From Distichodus sexfasciatus (taxonomy: Eukaryota; Chordata; Actinopteri; Characiformes; Distichodontidae), in assembly GCA_032718565.1 (NCBI GenBank), contig JAVGVS010000025.1, forward strand, positions 3,395,520 to 3,459,519: DNA of 64,000 nucleotides, given 5' to 3'. The notes under the pieces are model-generated. The model was not told where the DNA came from. It ran no database searches and saw only the letters and a list, made by a program, of their open reading frames with translations. The position numbers and the translations under genes are program-made. Below are positions 23,097-34,840 of the stretch, in pieces. How positions within the stretch are numbered: the stretch's first letter is position 1; the number at the start of each line of letters is the position of its first letter.

Positions 23097-25701
23097 ATTA
23101 CATACTTAATGAGCACACGAAAGAGGATAGCATTTTATTCGATGATTTATAGTCAGGAAATACTTTTAATGTGCTTACATATTCTGTATTATGTGCTTTT
23201 TGAGAATATGAACCACTTCTTTATATTGATTAGTTGTTGCAGCTGTAATCTTTACCCATAGATTCTTTTTGAAAAAGGTATGTTCTTCCAGCCCTTCCTC
23301 ATAAATCATCTGCTGAGCTGATTGTATAGTGCAAAGCTTTAAAAATATATTTACATTGGTTTGCTTTAGTGGTCCTGGAGTTATTAGCTTTGGTCATTCC
23401 TGCATTACCAGAGGACAGTAAACAGTTGCATGAACATTGTTAAGATTCATGAGAGCCTCGTTGGTGCGCTGTTGGGGGTAAAGCTGTTGCCACCGGTCAG
23501 GGTAAATAGCACAGATGTTGAATATGTGAGTTGGTGTTAAACAATATCGTCGCTCCATCAGGTCTCAACTAAAACAATGCAATGCAATTTGTCGTATTCT
23601 CTCCAAATGCATGCAGAGCTGATATATATTCAGATGTGACTATAAATCTTCATGTTTTATTCTATGGCATGTTTTCCTGTATTAGTTAAACCAATATGAA
23701 CAAAAAGTGACTTGCAACAGACAACATTGTTTTCCTTGATTAATTGTTTGTCAGTATGTGAATCTGCATACTAATCAATGTTTTACTTGTGGCTCTGGAG
23801 AAGTCAGTTGCACTCAGCAATAAGAATTAGATGTTTGTCAATCGTCTTTCTAGCTGTGAGATCCTTTATTTACATGTCTCAATAAATAAATAAAATCCAA
23901 AAATTATAATATGCAGCACATTGCAATATCGTGTGTTGTAAATTCTCTATGCATTGTTTATATCTCATATTTCTTTGTCTTCTGTGCAGGCTAAAATTTT
24001 GGCAATGTATGTTTTTCCCTATCCTCTATTCCTAATGCATTTCTACTCATTTAATTTAATTATTTTTGATCTACCTTCTCACTTCCCTGTTGGCTCTTTC
24101 TGCTGCAGATGAAAATCTCATATTGAAAGACATTATTTTCATTTCCTGCAGATTAAAGTTACATATACTATTAAAAGTAATTTTCCTATTATTTAGGATT
24201 GAGTTATTCATCAGCTCAAGGTAATGAATCCCTGTCATTTTCAACTGAATGAAAAATGTCTTCACTGTCTTTCTTCTTTCAGACACAAAAAAAATCCACG
24301 CACATTTAAGCTTTTCAGATTGAGAGATGAGGCATTTTTTATTTTTTCAAATATTAAAATCTTTCTTATTTAACCCCGCCACTTTTATTAGCACTGCAGG
24401 TTTTCATCTATTCCAGGGTATGCCACGTTTGCTGTCGTGAAATGTACAGTTAAAACTTCATTAATTTCAATCTGCCTATTTGTGATTGACATTGTGATTG
24501 AATATTGTTGGATGTCACTTACATGGCAAAATCTTATTAACCTGATGCGTGAGCACGCTCCACTCGCTCTCCTCCCTCTACCTTGCTGTATATCAGCAGT
24601 ACCATGGCTGAGGTTGGAAGGCGGTTGCTATGAATTTTATTATTCTTGAAACATTTCCACAAAATCTAACATCCAGGGAATGTATGGCCCAATGCCAAAC
24701 TCTTTCACTAGGTGTCCATTGGCAAGGCCACCATGACACATTCTATTCATTTCAGGGTTGAATTCTGCCAGGTCTGTGTGGTGTGTGACGGTTGCTGTGC
24801 ACCAAATGTCAGTGAGAACCTGAATAGCTAGGCAGGTTTATGAACACACATTTTTCTAAGCCTGCTGAAAATGTGTAACCACCTTGTAGTAACTGTAAGT
24901 AAACTAAGCCCTAAAACATTGTAGTAAATATCAAACTTAAGAGATCATAATGTTGACAACCATTGGCCATTTTTCATGATGGCTTTACATAAAATGATCT
25001 TTGAAAAACTGATTAGCAGAAAGCACAAAGAGGAAAACTGTGTTCCCATTTCTCTTCACATTTTGAAAATAATTTCAAAATGATTATTTACAGCAATTTA
25101 AGACTTGCTTTGCCCTCAGACCTCAATCTACCATCTTTATTGTCTCTTGTACCTATAAAAAGCTAGAACTAAATATTACATTTGCAGCATCAATACAAAT
25201 ATCTACTGTGAGATTTCCTTACTCTCTGGGCTACACATTCATAAATCTGGCATAAACATTGAAGCAGCTGATTGATAAAAATGTATGCCACCACATCATT
25301 CTGTTTTCTCCTCATTGTTCCATCATGTAGAAAGTAATTCTGGGATATGAACGTGTGCATGGTCATCAGTGTGCTTTGCTTCATGAGTGCTTTGTGAGCA
25401 ACACTTTAGCCAGTGGCGCATACTAATAACAGGTTAGAGAGACATACCAATGATTGGGAGAAAAAGAAGAACTGAAGGAAAGATGTGTTAATAATGACTA
25501 TTTTTGGGAGTGTGTATCATACAAGGAACAAGATCAGTTGAGGGAAGGCTGTGCTGGAAACAACAATCCAGAGTACAACCTGTACACTTTCAATGGAATA
25601 ACCTAAGTAAACTTGGAAGCAGAATTTGTCGATTGGGTTTTTTAAACTCTAGGATCCAAATTATAGTGATGGTGGATGTTAGCAAATGAGGATGAATGTG
25701 A
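23097..25701. other. Long unique-looking AT-rich intergenic sequence
   Basis: No gene, RNA or repeat recognised in 2.6 kb. Short frames of at most 71 codons have no domains. Homeodomain-type ATTA words are frequent, which may only reflect composition. Confidence 0.35.
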
Positions 25702-25709
25702 CTTCCAGA

Positions 25710-26081
25710 CAGAGGGGTCAAAAGTCCACGCGTTCTTCACTCAAGTAGAAGTATAGATACATGTGTTTAAAGAGACTAGTAAAAGTTGAAGTATGGACTC
25801 GACTTCTTTACTCAAGTAAAAGTGAACAGTACAGGCTCTAAAACACACTTAAAATTATAAAAGTATAAATTACCCTTGGTAAAGGACAAAAGCACCATTT
25901 TAGGGCAAAGCTGACTGGACTCCATGTCCAAGCGTTATGTAGAGCGCAATCAGAGAAAAATAAAGCCACATGAGTACATAAAGCTTCATTGTTCATTACC
26001 ATCATTATACATGATGACTGACTGAAAATTCTACTTAAGTAAAATATCCAAGTATTTGTACTTCGCTACTTCCCATCTCTG
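25710..26081. mobile_element. MITE with perfect 8-bp target duplication
   Basis: Begins CAGAGGGGTCAAAAGTCC and ends ACTTCCCATCTCTG. CTTCCAGA occurs immediately before (25702-25709) and after (26082-26089) with no mismatch. The interior carries ACTCAAGTAAAAGT and its near complement, as in a common fish hAT-type repeat. No coding capacity. The exact duplication points to a fairly recent insertion. Confidence 0.9.
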
Positions 26082-26089
26082 CTTCCAGA

Positions 26090-27490
26090 TTTGGACAGAT
26101 ACATCTGTAATAACAAGAGCCAGCAGCGACACTGACTTCAATATCAGGCCAGAAGAGTGAAGCAGCAAAAAGTCCCATTGTACCCTTTAACTTTCTGGCT
26201 TCTGCTGGGGTGAAATGAGAGCAATATTTTATACTGAATTGTGAATAAAACAGATTAAAACTGCACATGTAAATACCAGCCTGTCTTTTACATTACATAG
26301 AAACAGTGACAGTCCAACATTCACAGTTTTTGCTGTCTAACTTTTAGCAATAAGTTTTTTTAGCATAATAATATATTATTTAGAAGTTGTTTGAGCACAT
26401 ATGGACCTTCCCCAGGGAAGATGGAGGAGCTGGAAGACTGGAACTCTGGCAAGAGGGCACATTAAATCATATGCTTACAGAGATTGAGGACAGCTATAAT
26501 GGATTTCCAAGAACCGGGTCACCGCACCAGCGTCGTGCTCGGCTCCACCAACCCTCACGATGCACATGCAATGCCCCATCCTGGAATTTCAGCACTGTTC
26601 TAAAGGTGACCCTCAGCTCTGAGTTCAGCACAACAGCAGGTGCTCATTTCCTAATCAAGATTCCGGCAAGGTCACAGCAACTGTGTGAGATTATTGTTCC
26701 TGTGGTAGTTTTACCAAAAACATTTTCAGGGAAGAAAGTGTAATTTTTTTCAGCATTAAGCAAGCAGAAGAAGGGAGTGTTTGACTAATAAATACATTTC
26801 TTCATGTAATATGACAATTCAAAGAGAAGCACATTTTTTTCAGTTTCCTGCCACACATATGCCTCAGTTAAAAAGGTGCTGAGACTGGTAATGATTTCAG
26901 GCTAAAAAAAGACACTGCAACTTCCCACATCGTGCCTTCTTACCTCCTTGGCTCTGAAGGGAACCATCAGCTGTGACTGTCTTTAACATAATTCATAACA
27001 TCTTGCAGCATGACACTGAGAAGTTTACTCATTCATAGCCCTTTTCCACTGTGTCGGTGCCAGTGGAGTTTCAGTGCCATTTTTACTGCCATTTCCCAAT
27101 TTGGAACTGGTGCCACATTTTTGCACATTTTCTACATTTTGGGACCTAGAACTACTGATGTCAGCAGAGCAGCATTAGATCAAGAAAAAAGCAATGATTT
27201 ATGCCTCCAGTTGCAGGACAATCTAATATTGATATTTATTTTTATTGCTTACACAATAAATTACTTTGGTTTAAAGAGAACAACAAAATCTATCAGTTTT
27301 ATCAAAATTTATCACCTCCAAATGGGCTCTTAACTTCTTGGAAACGCGGGCCAGTTTTTAACTCCAGCATTGGACAGGCGCCAGCACGCTGAACTGGAAA
27401 AGAGATATCACTCCTCAGTGCTGAATATCCTTTCACAGACAAGTGTCCAAACTCTCCTTAAAGAGACAATATTCCGGTATATACCTGAAT
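26090..27490. other. Unique sequence with a candidate conserved block
   Basis: The part from 26385 to 26745 is GC-balanced and contains a 118-codon + frame without recognisable domain or splice context. It is better read as a candidate non-coding conserved element. The frame at 27010-27333 has no known domain. Confidence 0.25.
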
Positions 27491-27757
27491 GATGGGGCAG
27501 TTGGTAGCGTAACGGTTAGGGCGTTCACCCCTGTGATTGGAAGGACGCCGGTTCAAATCCCAGACCGTTAAAGGAACCACTGAGGTACTCATGAGTAAGT
27601 TTCCATCCCCAAGCAATTCTGGCTGGGTGACGTCCATGTCAGCTGCCCCCTTCTCCTTCGTGGATGGAACAAATGCAGAGGTCACATTTCGTTGTGGTGC
27701 ACTGTCATGTGCTGTGCTGTGGTGTGTTCACAATGACAAATAATCACTCATTTAATA
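27491..27757 (+). mobile_element. tRNA-derived SINE, family 1, near full length
   Basis: Good reference copy: GGGGCAGTTGGTAGCGTAACGG, box B GGTTCAAATCCC, AAAGGAACCACTGAGGTACTC, a CAGCTGCCCCCTTCTCC block, GTGTTCACAATGACAAATAATC. The 75-codon minus frame and 68-codon plus frame over it recur at other copies and are SINE shadows. Confidence 0.9.
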
Positions 27758-28029
27758 GACTCCATACATGTTATTACTTATGAATAAAAACTGCCACATA
27801 CACAGTATATGGCACTCAAAGCATTTTATTTAGTGTCATCTATTCTAAGGTTTATACTTTCATTATAAGCATACAGGAAAATATTAAAATGATCATTTAT
27901 TTCCTGTCTTTATTAAAATGTTTGGGAATGTCCATTTGTTGTACTTAAACCTATTAAATGATCATTTACACCATTCTTGATAGAAAATATCCTTTTTATG
28001 TAGCTAATAAAACTTTTTAAGCCTTTCTC

Positions 28030-28430
28030 CGATGCCATTGCTACTCTCGGTCAGCTAGCTGTAATGAAACGTAAGGTAAGTGTGCACCCTTTTTGTCTGT
28101 TCCTAGTATTAATGAGCAAATTAGTTCCGCTTGGCTACAGTTAATTTTGTTTGTTGGGCCAAATTTTGTGCAGCAGGAGACGAGGTGCAGCCCATTGAAA
28201 TGCCCTGCTCGGCCCGTGATTGGCCTGGAGGCTTTGGACATCTCTTTTTCAATGGCAGTGTTATTTACAGCTGGTCCAGCATTGCCATTAGCGCCAGTCT
28301 GTGTTATAGTAATATAATGGCTATCCGTTTCACGCCAGGCCTGTTTTACTCTCCCTGTTCTACCCTTATCACAAAGGAGAGCAAGATAAGCACTCATGTC
28401 CAATGGTAGCAAATTACTGTTGCTGCACCC
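28030..28430. other. Candidate conserved non-coding element
   Basis: GC-balanced, non-repetitive, with AGATAAG at 28384-28390 (GATA type), CACAAAGG near 28371 (TCF/SOX type) and GTGATTGGCC near 28217 (CCAAT type). Frames on both strands (74-123 codons) overlap each other and show no domain. Function is inferred only from composition and motif density. Confidence 0.3.
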
Positions 28431-28942
28431 ACTTTGTCACACCCTCCCCACCCATCCACTATGGCCAATTACCACATACAGATACAGTTAATGGATTATT
28501 CATTTTCATTTTTCTGCATACATAGGATTCAAGGTCCGGGTGAATCACAAAAATTGAATTTGAACAACTGCCTGCAACACACCACTGGAATGCTAACAAC
28601 CCCACCCTCGGCATTAAAGGCAAATCTGGCTCTCTGTAGTCAGCGTCTTTTCCCAGTGACGTGTTTATTAAAATGCTGCTGTTTTCATTAAGTGCGACTC
28701 GGCTTCATGCATATAAAGGAAGAGCAGAAGGAGGAAACAGATGAAAGCCTGCTGAATCATGACATTTTATTCATACCTCCATGTTACATGGATAATCACT
28801 ACTTAACCCGAGTTTTATAGGCACGGGAAGGGAAAAACATCTTGCATTAGCATAGATGCCTCTGTCATACTTTAAACCAAAATTTTTTGATTATTACAGC
28901 CATTACCAGTCTACTCTGAAGGAGTGGATTGAAAGAAGACTC
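28431..28942. other. Unique-looking sequence
   Basis: No repeat or gene recognised. An 85-codon + frame has no known domain. Confidence 0.3.
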
Positions 28943-29300
28943 TAGGGTTGCACAATAATATCGGAATCATATCAGAATCGGCCAAAAATTGTCTTTAATT
29001 TAAGGAAATAGCCCGGGTTGTAGCTTGACGGCTCGCTACGCACTAGGTAGTGCACATGGAGAGTGACACGTACCCTATTTGACTTGGTGCACCACATTGG
29101 GCAGGAAGTGACTTTTTCTTAAAATGTTATGCACTACGCTCAAAATGCTCCGCCCTCGCTCGACTCTCCTTTCACGCATGCTTGACCGTGTTGACTGTGA
29201 CTGTGTTAGAAATGTCAGAGTTATGGAGCTATTTTTGTGCCAAAATTCTGAGCGTGCAGTGGAACTTTGGCGAGCAAAATATCTTTACGCACTCAACTCT
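28943..29300 (-). mobile_element. Rearranged hAT-like MITE, family B
   Basis: Starts TAGGGTTGCACAATAATATCGGAATC, the reverse complement of the family's 3' end. It then carries the reverse complements of the blocks at 2640-2710, 2530-2620 and 2870-2925 in an order that differs from the full copies at 2398 and 62472. The left part of the family is absent. Confidence 0.65.
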
Positions 29301-29394
29301 ACTAAAGCTTGTGCTCAACTCTCTTAAATTTAACTGTGCTACTAACTTATGAAGAAACCTTTTTAATTAAGTGCTTATTTTTGTTACAAAAATT

Positions 29395-30821
29395 TATGTA
29401 GCGTGAAAAAAAAGTTACAAAAAATATTTTGGCTCTCTTTACAAAGGCTGTTACTTTTTGTTCATCAACAAAAAGTACCTGTTCTGTGGAAGCAGTCTAC
29501 TGTGATTCCAGTGCCAAAAAAGCATAATGCACAGATATTGGATGATTTTAGACCTGTGGCGCTTACATCTTTAGTCATGAAAAGTTTTGAAAAATTAGTA
29601 AAGAAAGACAGAGAGTTCTCTAGACCCCCTTCAATTTGCATACAGGTCTAAGCGGGGTTAGAGGATGCAGTAGCGACTCTCTTACACTTAGTATTTCAGC
29701 ATTTGAATAAGCCGAAAACATTTGTTAAATTACTTTTCATTGATTTTTCATCCGCTTTCATTACCATTCAGCCACACATTTTTGTTGAGAAACGTATTAA
29801 TGAATTTAGTTTGGATTTTAGTCTGGTAGGATGGATTTTAGATTTCCTTGTACAGAGAACACAGAGAGTTAAAGTAAATGATTGTTTTTCTCAGTGGTTG
29901 GTGTCATCTACTGGATCAACTCAAGGATGTGTCCTCTCTCCTCTATTATTTATCTTATACACAAATGACTGTAAGAGTAGTTTTATTAATAGGCATATTA
30001 TAAAATTTGCTGACGATTCTGTAATTGTTAGCTTATTGAGTGAGGAGGACTCTATGCATGGTCCGGTGGTTGATGATTTTATTATTTGGTGTCAGAATGC
30101 TTTTTTAAAACTAAATGTGTCTAAAACTAAAGAGATGACTATTGACTTTAACTCTAAGAGGAAATCTATTCAGTATAAGAAAACATGTATAAATGGAGTG
30201 GGCATTGAGAGTGTCGAACATTACAAGTATTTGGGTACTGTTTTGGATAATAAGCTGTCCTTTTCTGCAAATACTGAGGTTTTGTGTAAGAGGGGTCAGC
30301 AAAGATTGTATTGCTTGCGAAAACTAAGGTCATTTAAGGTGGACAAAACATTGATGTGCATGTTTTATAGATCCTATATTGAGTCATTGTTATCTTTTTC
30401 TCTGTTGTGCTGGTTTAATTCTCTAAATGTGGAAAAACAAGAATTGTCTTGAGAGGATTGTAAACCAGGGAAGTAAAATTACTGAGAGAAAGCAGTTGTC
30501 TTTGGCCCATTTATATCATAGACAGGTTTTAGGTAAAGTCCAGAGTATTCTGTTAGATGATTTACACCCTATGTATCATGAGTTTCATCTTCTTCCTTCT
30601 GGTAATCGGTATAGAAGCCCTATTAGTAAAACAAATAGGTTTAGACACTCTTTTATCCCTACAGCTGTAAAGTTTTTAAATTTGTGATAGGATTCTTTGG
30701 GAAGGAACCGAAGTGTGATTTTTGTATTGTGTCTTTGTGGTTTTATGTAGAATGCATGTCTGCTGCAAACAAATTGCCTTCGGGAAATAAATAAAGATGA
30801 ACTGAACCGAACTGAACTGAA
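29395..30821 (+). mobile_element. Decayed 5'-truncated LINE (jockey superfamily, L2/Rex1-like)
   Basis: Remnant of a non-LTR retrotransposon with only the reverse transcriptase part and 3' end left. The 5' UTR, any ORF1 and the endonuclease are missing. Sequence ends with AATAAATAAAGATG followed by a short GAACTGAACC-type repeat, as in related fish LINEs. The clade assignment is by overall resemblance, not a tree. Confidence 0.88.
29403..30687 (+). pseudogene. Reverse transcriptase pseudogene of a LINE
   Basis: The frame at 29403-29651 contains VIPVPKK and DFRPVALTS, the start of the RT domain. Around 29610-29655 the reading frame slips out and back (FAYRSK is visible in another frame) and a TAA interrupts it. 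The frame at 29703-30452 continues with the LLFIDFSSAF palm motif, STGSTQGCVLSPLL, the catalytic FADDS (both aspartates kept), YKYLGTVLDNKL and a QRLYCLRKL region. A frameshift near 30445 moves the last part into 30427-30687, with LLPSGNRYR and RHSFIPTAVKFLN. At least three disruptions make it non-functional. Confidence 0.88.
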
Positions 30822-30944
30822 GATGGAGTCCAGCCTGGCAAAGATGGAAACAAGAATTAAAGTGTGTAACTTAGCTAGCAGTGGCTTAGTTTTAATGACA
30901 GTTGCTGATTTAAGTGTAGCATTACAGATTGAGCTGTTGTATGT

Positions 30945-30985
30945 CGTTTGGATAAGATCATCTGCTAAATGCTGCAAATGTAAAT
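30945..30985 (+). mobile_element. SINE family 2 tail fragment
   Basis: TTGGATAAGATCATCTGCTAAATGCTGCAAATGTAAAT is split here as GGATAAGATCATCTGC and TAAATGCTGCAAATG. Same tail as at 22305-22335. Confidence 0.6.
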
Positions 30986-31139
30986 CTGGCCATGAAATAG
31001 CTTCAATGTAGTTAGCTACTTTTTGTTCTTTTTGTCCAGTGTATAGTAGTAGCTAACTTCTATATTAAAACAGTAACTTGGCTGTAGCTTACATTTTGTA
31101 ATATTTATCAAACACTCTTGAAAGAGTGACGTCACATTT

Positions 31140-31264
31140 CCATTTACAGGGTCAGTCTCCTTGCAACTTGGACCCAGTTGTAGTAGTGCTGGAGGTAGGA
31201 TTTAAAACCTACAACCTTTTGTTCTGTAGTTGTGTCCTCTTACTTATCCACTACCACCCCAACT
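31140..31264 (-). mobile_element. tRNA-derived SINE, family 2
   Basis: On the minus strand: GGGGTGGTAGTGGATAAG head, AACAAAAGGTTGTAGG with a degenerate box B, and the CTCCAGCACTACTAC block. Moderately diverged. Confidence 0.75.
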
Positions 31265-31639
31265 AGAAGTAGCGTGAAAAAGCCACCATTTAAAGTAGCT
31301 TCCCCAACACTCTGTTGAGCACCAAGATTTAAGACATCAGTGGACCTTGCAATTATTGTCTTGCCTAATCTAAAAATCTAGGCCTGCAAAACCATCTACG
31401 TTATTTTTGACATTTAACTCCCTGAACATTGTGCACTCGATTCCACTGGGAACAGAAAGTCAGTGGGATTATACCGGGCGGTGAGCTGTGGGCAGGACTG
31501 TGAATCTATATGTGGATTATGTGGAAAATGATCTGAAGAAAGAGTAAAAAGGATTATAATTTATGTATTAGGATGTCTTTCAGATGGTCAGAGCCTGACG
31601 CACCCTGTCCTTTGATCCGACCGTACCGTGATCAAACAA
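31265..31639. other. Unique-looking sequence
   Basis: No gene or repeat recognised. Confidence 0.3.
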
Positions 31640-31965
31640 GCGCTTATAACAGTGCTAGTGTAAAACAGCAGAGGCCTTTGAGAAGATGGCTGGCTGAAAG
31701 AGGATCTGCCTTACGAGCACATTAGCATTCTCTGGGTTTGCCTTACACGCTGTCTGCACCGCCGGTCTGCTTGTTCGCCCCGACGCCACTTTCGGACTCG
31801 GCTGAGGCGCCAGAGAGCCTCGTGACTCCAGGGGAAGAGGCCCTCTGTGATTAGTGGCCATTACCCAGACGGCCCAGGCAGAAGGGGAGGACACACCATC
31901 ATGCGCCCTTCATGTTTTTGCATGCAAATGCGTTCATTTGCATTCGTGTTTCATACCTTGTCCAC
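31640..31965. promoter_or_regulatory. Candidate enhancer-like block with inverted octamer sites
   Basis: GC-rich core (31740-31880) followed by ATGCAAAT at 31922-31929 and ATTTGCAT at 31936-31943, two perfect POU octamers facing each other across six bases. No repeat similarity in the window. Overlapping frames of 79 and 70 codons lack domains. The octamers are seen. The enhancer role is inferred. Confidence 0.35.
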
Positions 31966-33001
31966 CCAAACTGAATTCATGATTCGTGATCTTGAGTTTA
32001 GGGCTGCTTATAATGAATATTATTTAGTTAATTCATCTGTTGACTATTTTATTGGTTAGTAAATTAATATACATGATTCGTTTTCACAATGGGCCACATT
32101 CCCTAACCGTTTATAGGAAGAAATTAGTTTTTAAAGCCTCCTAACACAATATTTATTAAGAGTGGCATGCACCAATGTTTCCTTATTTGTTATTTGTTCT
32201 TAGGTAAGAAGAGAATGCACAGCTACTGAAGAGCGTTCTTCAAATTCTACTGCATGTGTTTTTGTGCAAAACATTAGGTTATTGTGTTGTTTTCCATTCC
32301 ATTCCATTTCCATTCTATAATATAATATAAATATAAAATATAAATATTATAACTTTCTTAACAAATATAAAACATTTACATTATAATTCATTATTTGTTA
32401 TTTTTTATTGAATCTATAGCATTGACTACTCAAAGAAGTGTATTTGAAATAATCGGAGATTAATTATACAGCACAACACACAAATACACAGTCAGTCAAT
32501 GTCAGCTAAGCCCAGATTCCAGCCATTTTCTCAAACACATAATAAAAATTTAGGATGGCAGGTTAACAGTTTAAGGCCATGATAATGAATGTATTTAACA
32601 GCTAAACAGTTTTAAAAATCTCTTCTATTGATTTGGGGTGGCTTTGCTTTGTGGGTTGTTCATCCTTCAGAATAGCACCTGAGTATTTTCTTTGCAGGAG
32701 CTTGTATATAGCTCTCCTGCTGCTGTGGCGGTCCAAACTTTTCACAGTAAACAAAGCACTTTTTTGTTTTCAGATTATTTTAAGCACTCCTGTTGTTTGG
32801 AACTTTAACAATGAACCTGCAACCAAGTCAGACTCTGCTGAAGTCGCCGTAATTCTGAATTCTGTTGGCTGATGTGAAGTAATAGTGGTAGCCCAAAGGA
32901 AGTGAAATAATATTTGTTACAATTATTTGATGTGTTGTAGAAATAGGAAATTTCTACTCTTTAAAACGTAATGCATCAGTATAAAATATTGATGAATTGA
33001 A
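31966..33001. other. AT-rich unique-looking sequence
   Basis: No gene. The part from 32280 to 32420 is a low-complexity ATA-rich run. A 79-codon + frame at 32633 lacks domains. Confidence 0.35.
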
Positions 33002-33006
33002 CAGGT

Positions 33007-33285
33007 TGTCAGGTCCTTGCCTGAGTCCAGCGCTGACTTTATCTCCAACACATTCAAGACGTATATAAGCCCTAGTTTGCAAGTACACTTTGCGAAGTGT
33101 TGTCGTGGTATGCACCCTATTCTACTGAGCGATACTATACTCTCTGTGTTTTGGACTTCTGCCCGTTTCTGGATGTGGATTTCGTTTTTGTGGACTTGTG
33201 TTTTTGAATCCGTCTTTCCGCTAAGAATTAAAGGCATTAGTTTCTACACGCTCTCTAGCGGTGGGTTCGTATTCCGTTCGTTACA
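33007..33285 (+). mobile_element. Solo LTR, short gypsy-like
   Basis: Ends TGTCAGGTCC...CGTTACA, with CAGGT at 33002-33006 and CAGGG at 33286-33290 as a 4/5 target duplication. GTATATAAGCCC at about 33060 (TATA box) precedes AATTAAAGG near 33226 (poly(A)-like), giving plus orientation. The 104-codon frames over it are by-products of the LTR. Confidence 0.75.
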
Positions 33286-33290
33286 CAGGG

Positions 33291-34840
33291 TCAGTGTAAT
33301 CGACTTCGTTGACTACTTGCAGCCCTACTAGAAGTTGTTTTTAGCTGCTCTGTAGTTTCAAGCCTTGACATATAGCTAAGCCACTGGTATAGTGATGTAT
33401 GGCTGTGTCGTGTCAACTTCCCACATCCGTCTACGTTTCCAGTAGCCATGTACATGACATTAACTAAATCGTGCCTTCGACGCTATCTGACTGTTTACGG
33501 GGGCGTTTAAGCCTGTACTAAATGACGTGCTGCTTCAGGAGTCTGTTCCATTTGTCAAGTCTTGCGAAGTCGCACGAAGCTGTCACGGCCTTTAAGAAAC
33601 GAACTGTGACGCCCGACATGATTGACAAATAGGTGTGGGAAGTAGCTCCCTTGTTTGATCCTTATGTTAACATGCTTAGCATTGGCTGGATGTCACAGTG
33701 ACATGCCTAGAGTAAAACAGCCAGCTTTGTGGGTGACTCAGTGGTAGCGTGAATTGAACTGTATTGTATCTTTTAGGAGTGTGAGCACTCTGCATTAGAG
33801 AAACAGATGTTTTCCCCTTGCCTTCAAAACTAAACTCTACAAGAACATGATGGAACGGAGTGTCACTGAGTAGTCAAGTCCCACTTCTGTCAAGACCGAT
33901 GCTGTCACTAGCGCTTGTGTTTTAAATAGAGCGTTTTGAACTGTGCCTGGTGAATGTCATGTTCTAAAGCTCATGTTTATACACCTTGTCTGGGAATGAA
34001 CTGCATGTAGAAGCTTGTAACCACCAAAACGGAAGAGCTGGAGTACAGCGTCTTTCTGTGTGTGTCTTAATTAGTTTATAGCATACAGGAAGTATGACTA
34101 AGCACAAAGTGAAAGCACAGAAGAAATCTGGGCATCCATTACCCTTACAGACCTAAGCTGTGTTTTTATACCCTTTTTTAATGCTTATTATAGTGTGTAT
34201 GTAGATGTTAGTCATACATGCTTTATGTTTTGTCATAGATTTGTAATAGTTTGATGTGTAAATGCTGACACAGTCTTGAAACCAGCCCATTTCTGATGAA
34301 AATTGACTTGACTATATATATATATATATTTGGCTTTATGTCAGATAAAAGTATTGAAACTGTAGATAAAACTACTAGGAATAGAAAGAACAGTGTCTGT
34401 TTTTTCATTAAGCAGAGAAATTCTATGGCTTAGTGCTGTGAAGAAAAATCAGGTTAGTGGCAGGTGGAAACACTTGGAATTTGGAAACCATCTGGATACA
34501 GAATAAAATTATTTGATAACAAATAATGCATTTTTCTATATTTATTTTTTCCTATTGATTGCTCCCTAACATAAATAAGGGAAAAATATTTTCTGAACGA
34601 TTAAAAATAAAGAAATACTTAAGTTTTGGCTTATTTTGATCCAATTTGGACTAATTTTGACCAAATAAAATGAGCTGCTTTGGCCTTTCTGAAAGATAAC
34701 TACTTTATTACGAGTTGCGAACGTATTAGCAGAAGGGATTCTAAGTTATGCAAAATGCGTGCGTCGGTCTCAAAAAGTTAAGCCCTTGTTCTTCAGCCGT
34801 AGATATTTGCAGTGTTTTAAACAGCATTTCTGATAAGCTA
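33291..34840. other. Unique-looking sequence
   Basis: No gene or repeat family recognised apart from a short (TA)8-like run at 34313-34330. Confidence 0.3.

Noticed and set aside
23880..23960. AATAAATAAATAAA as a gene's poly(A) signal
   Set aside because: No upstream coding exon recognised. The word is common in AT-rich sequence.
26387..26743. 118-codon + frame
   Set aside because: No recognisable domain and no intron-exon structure. Better kept as a non-coding candidate.
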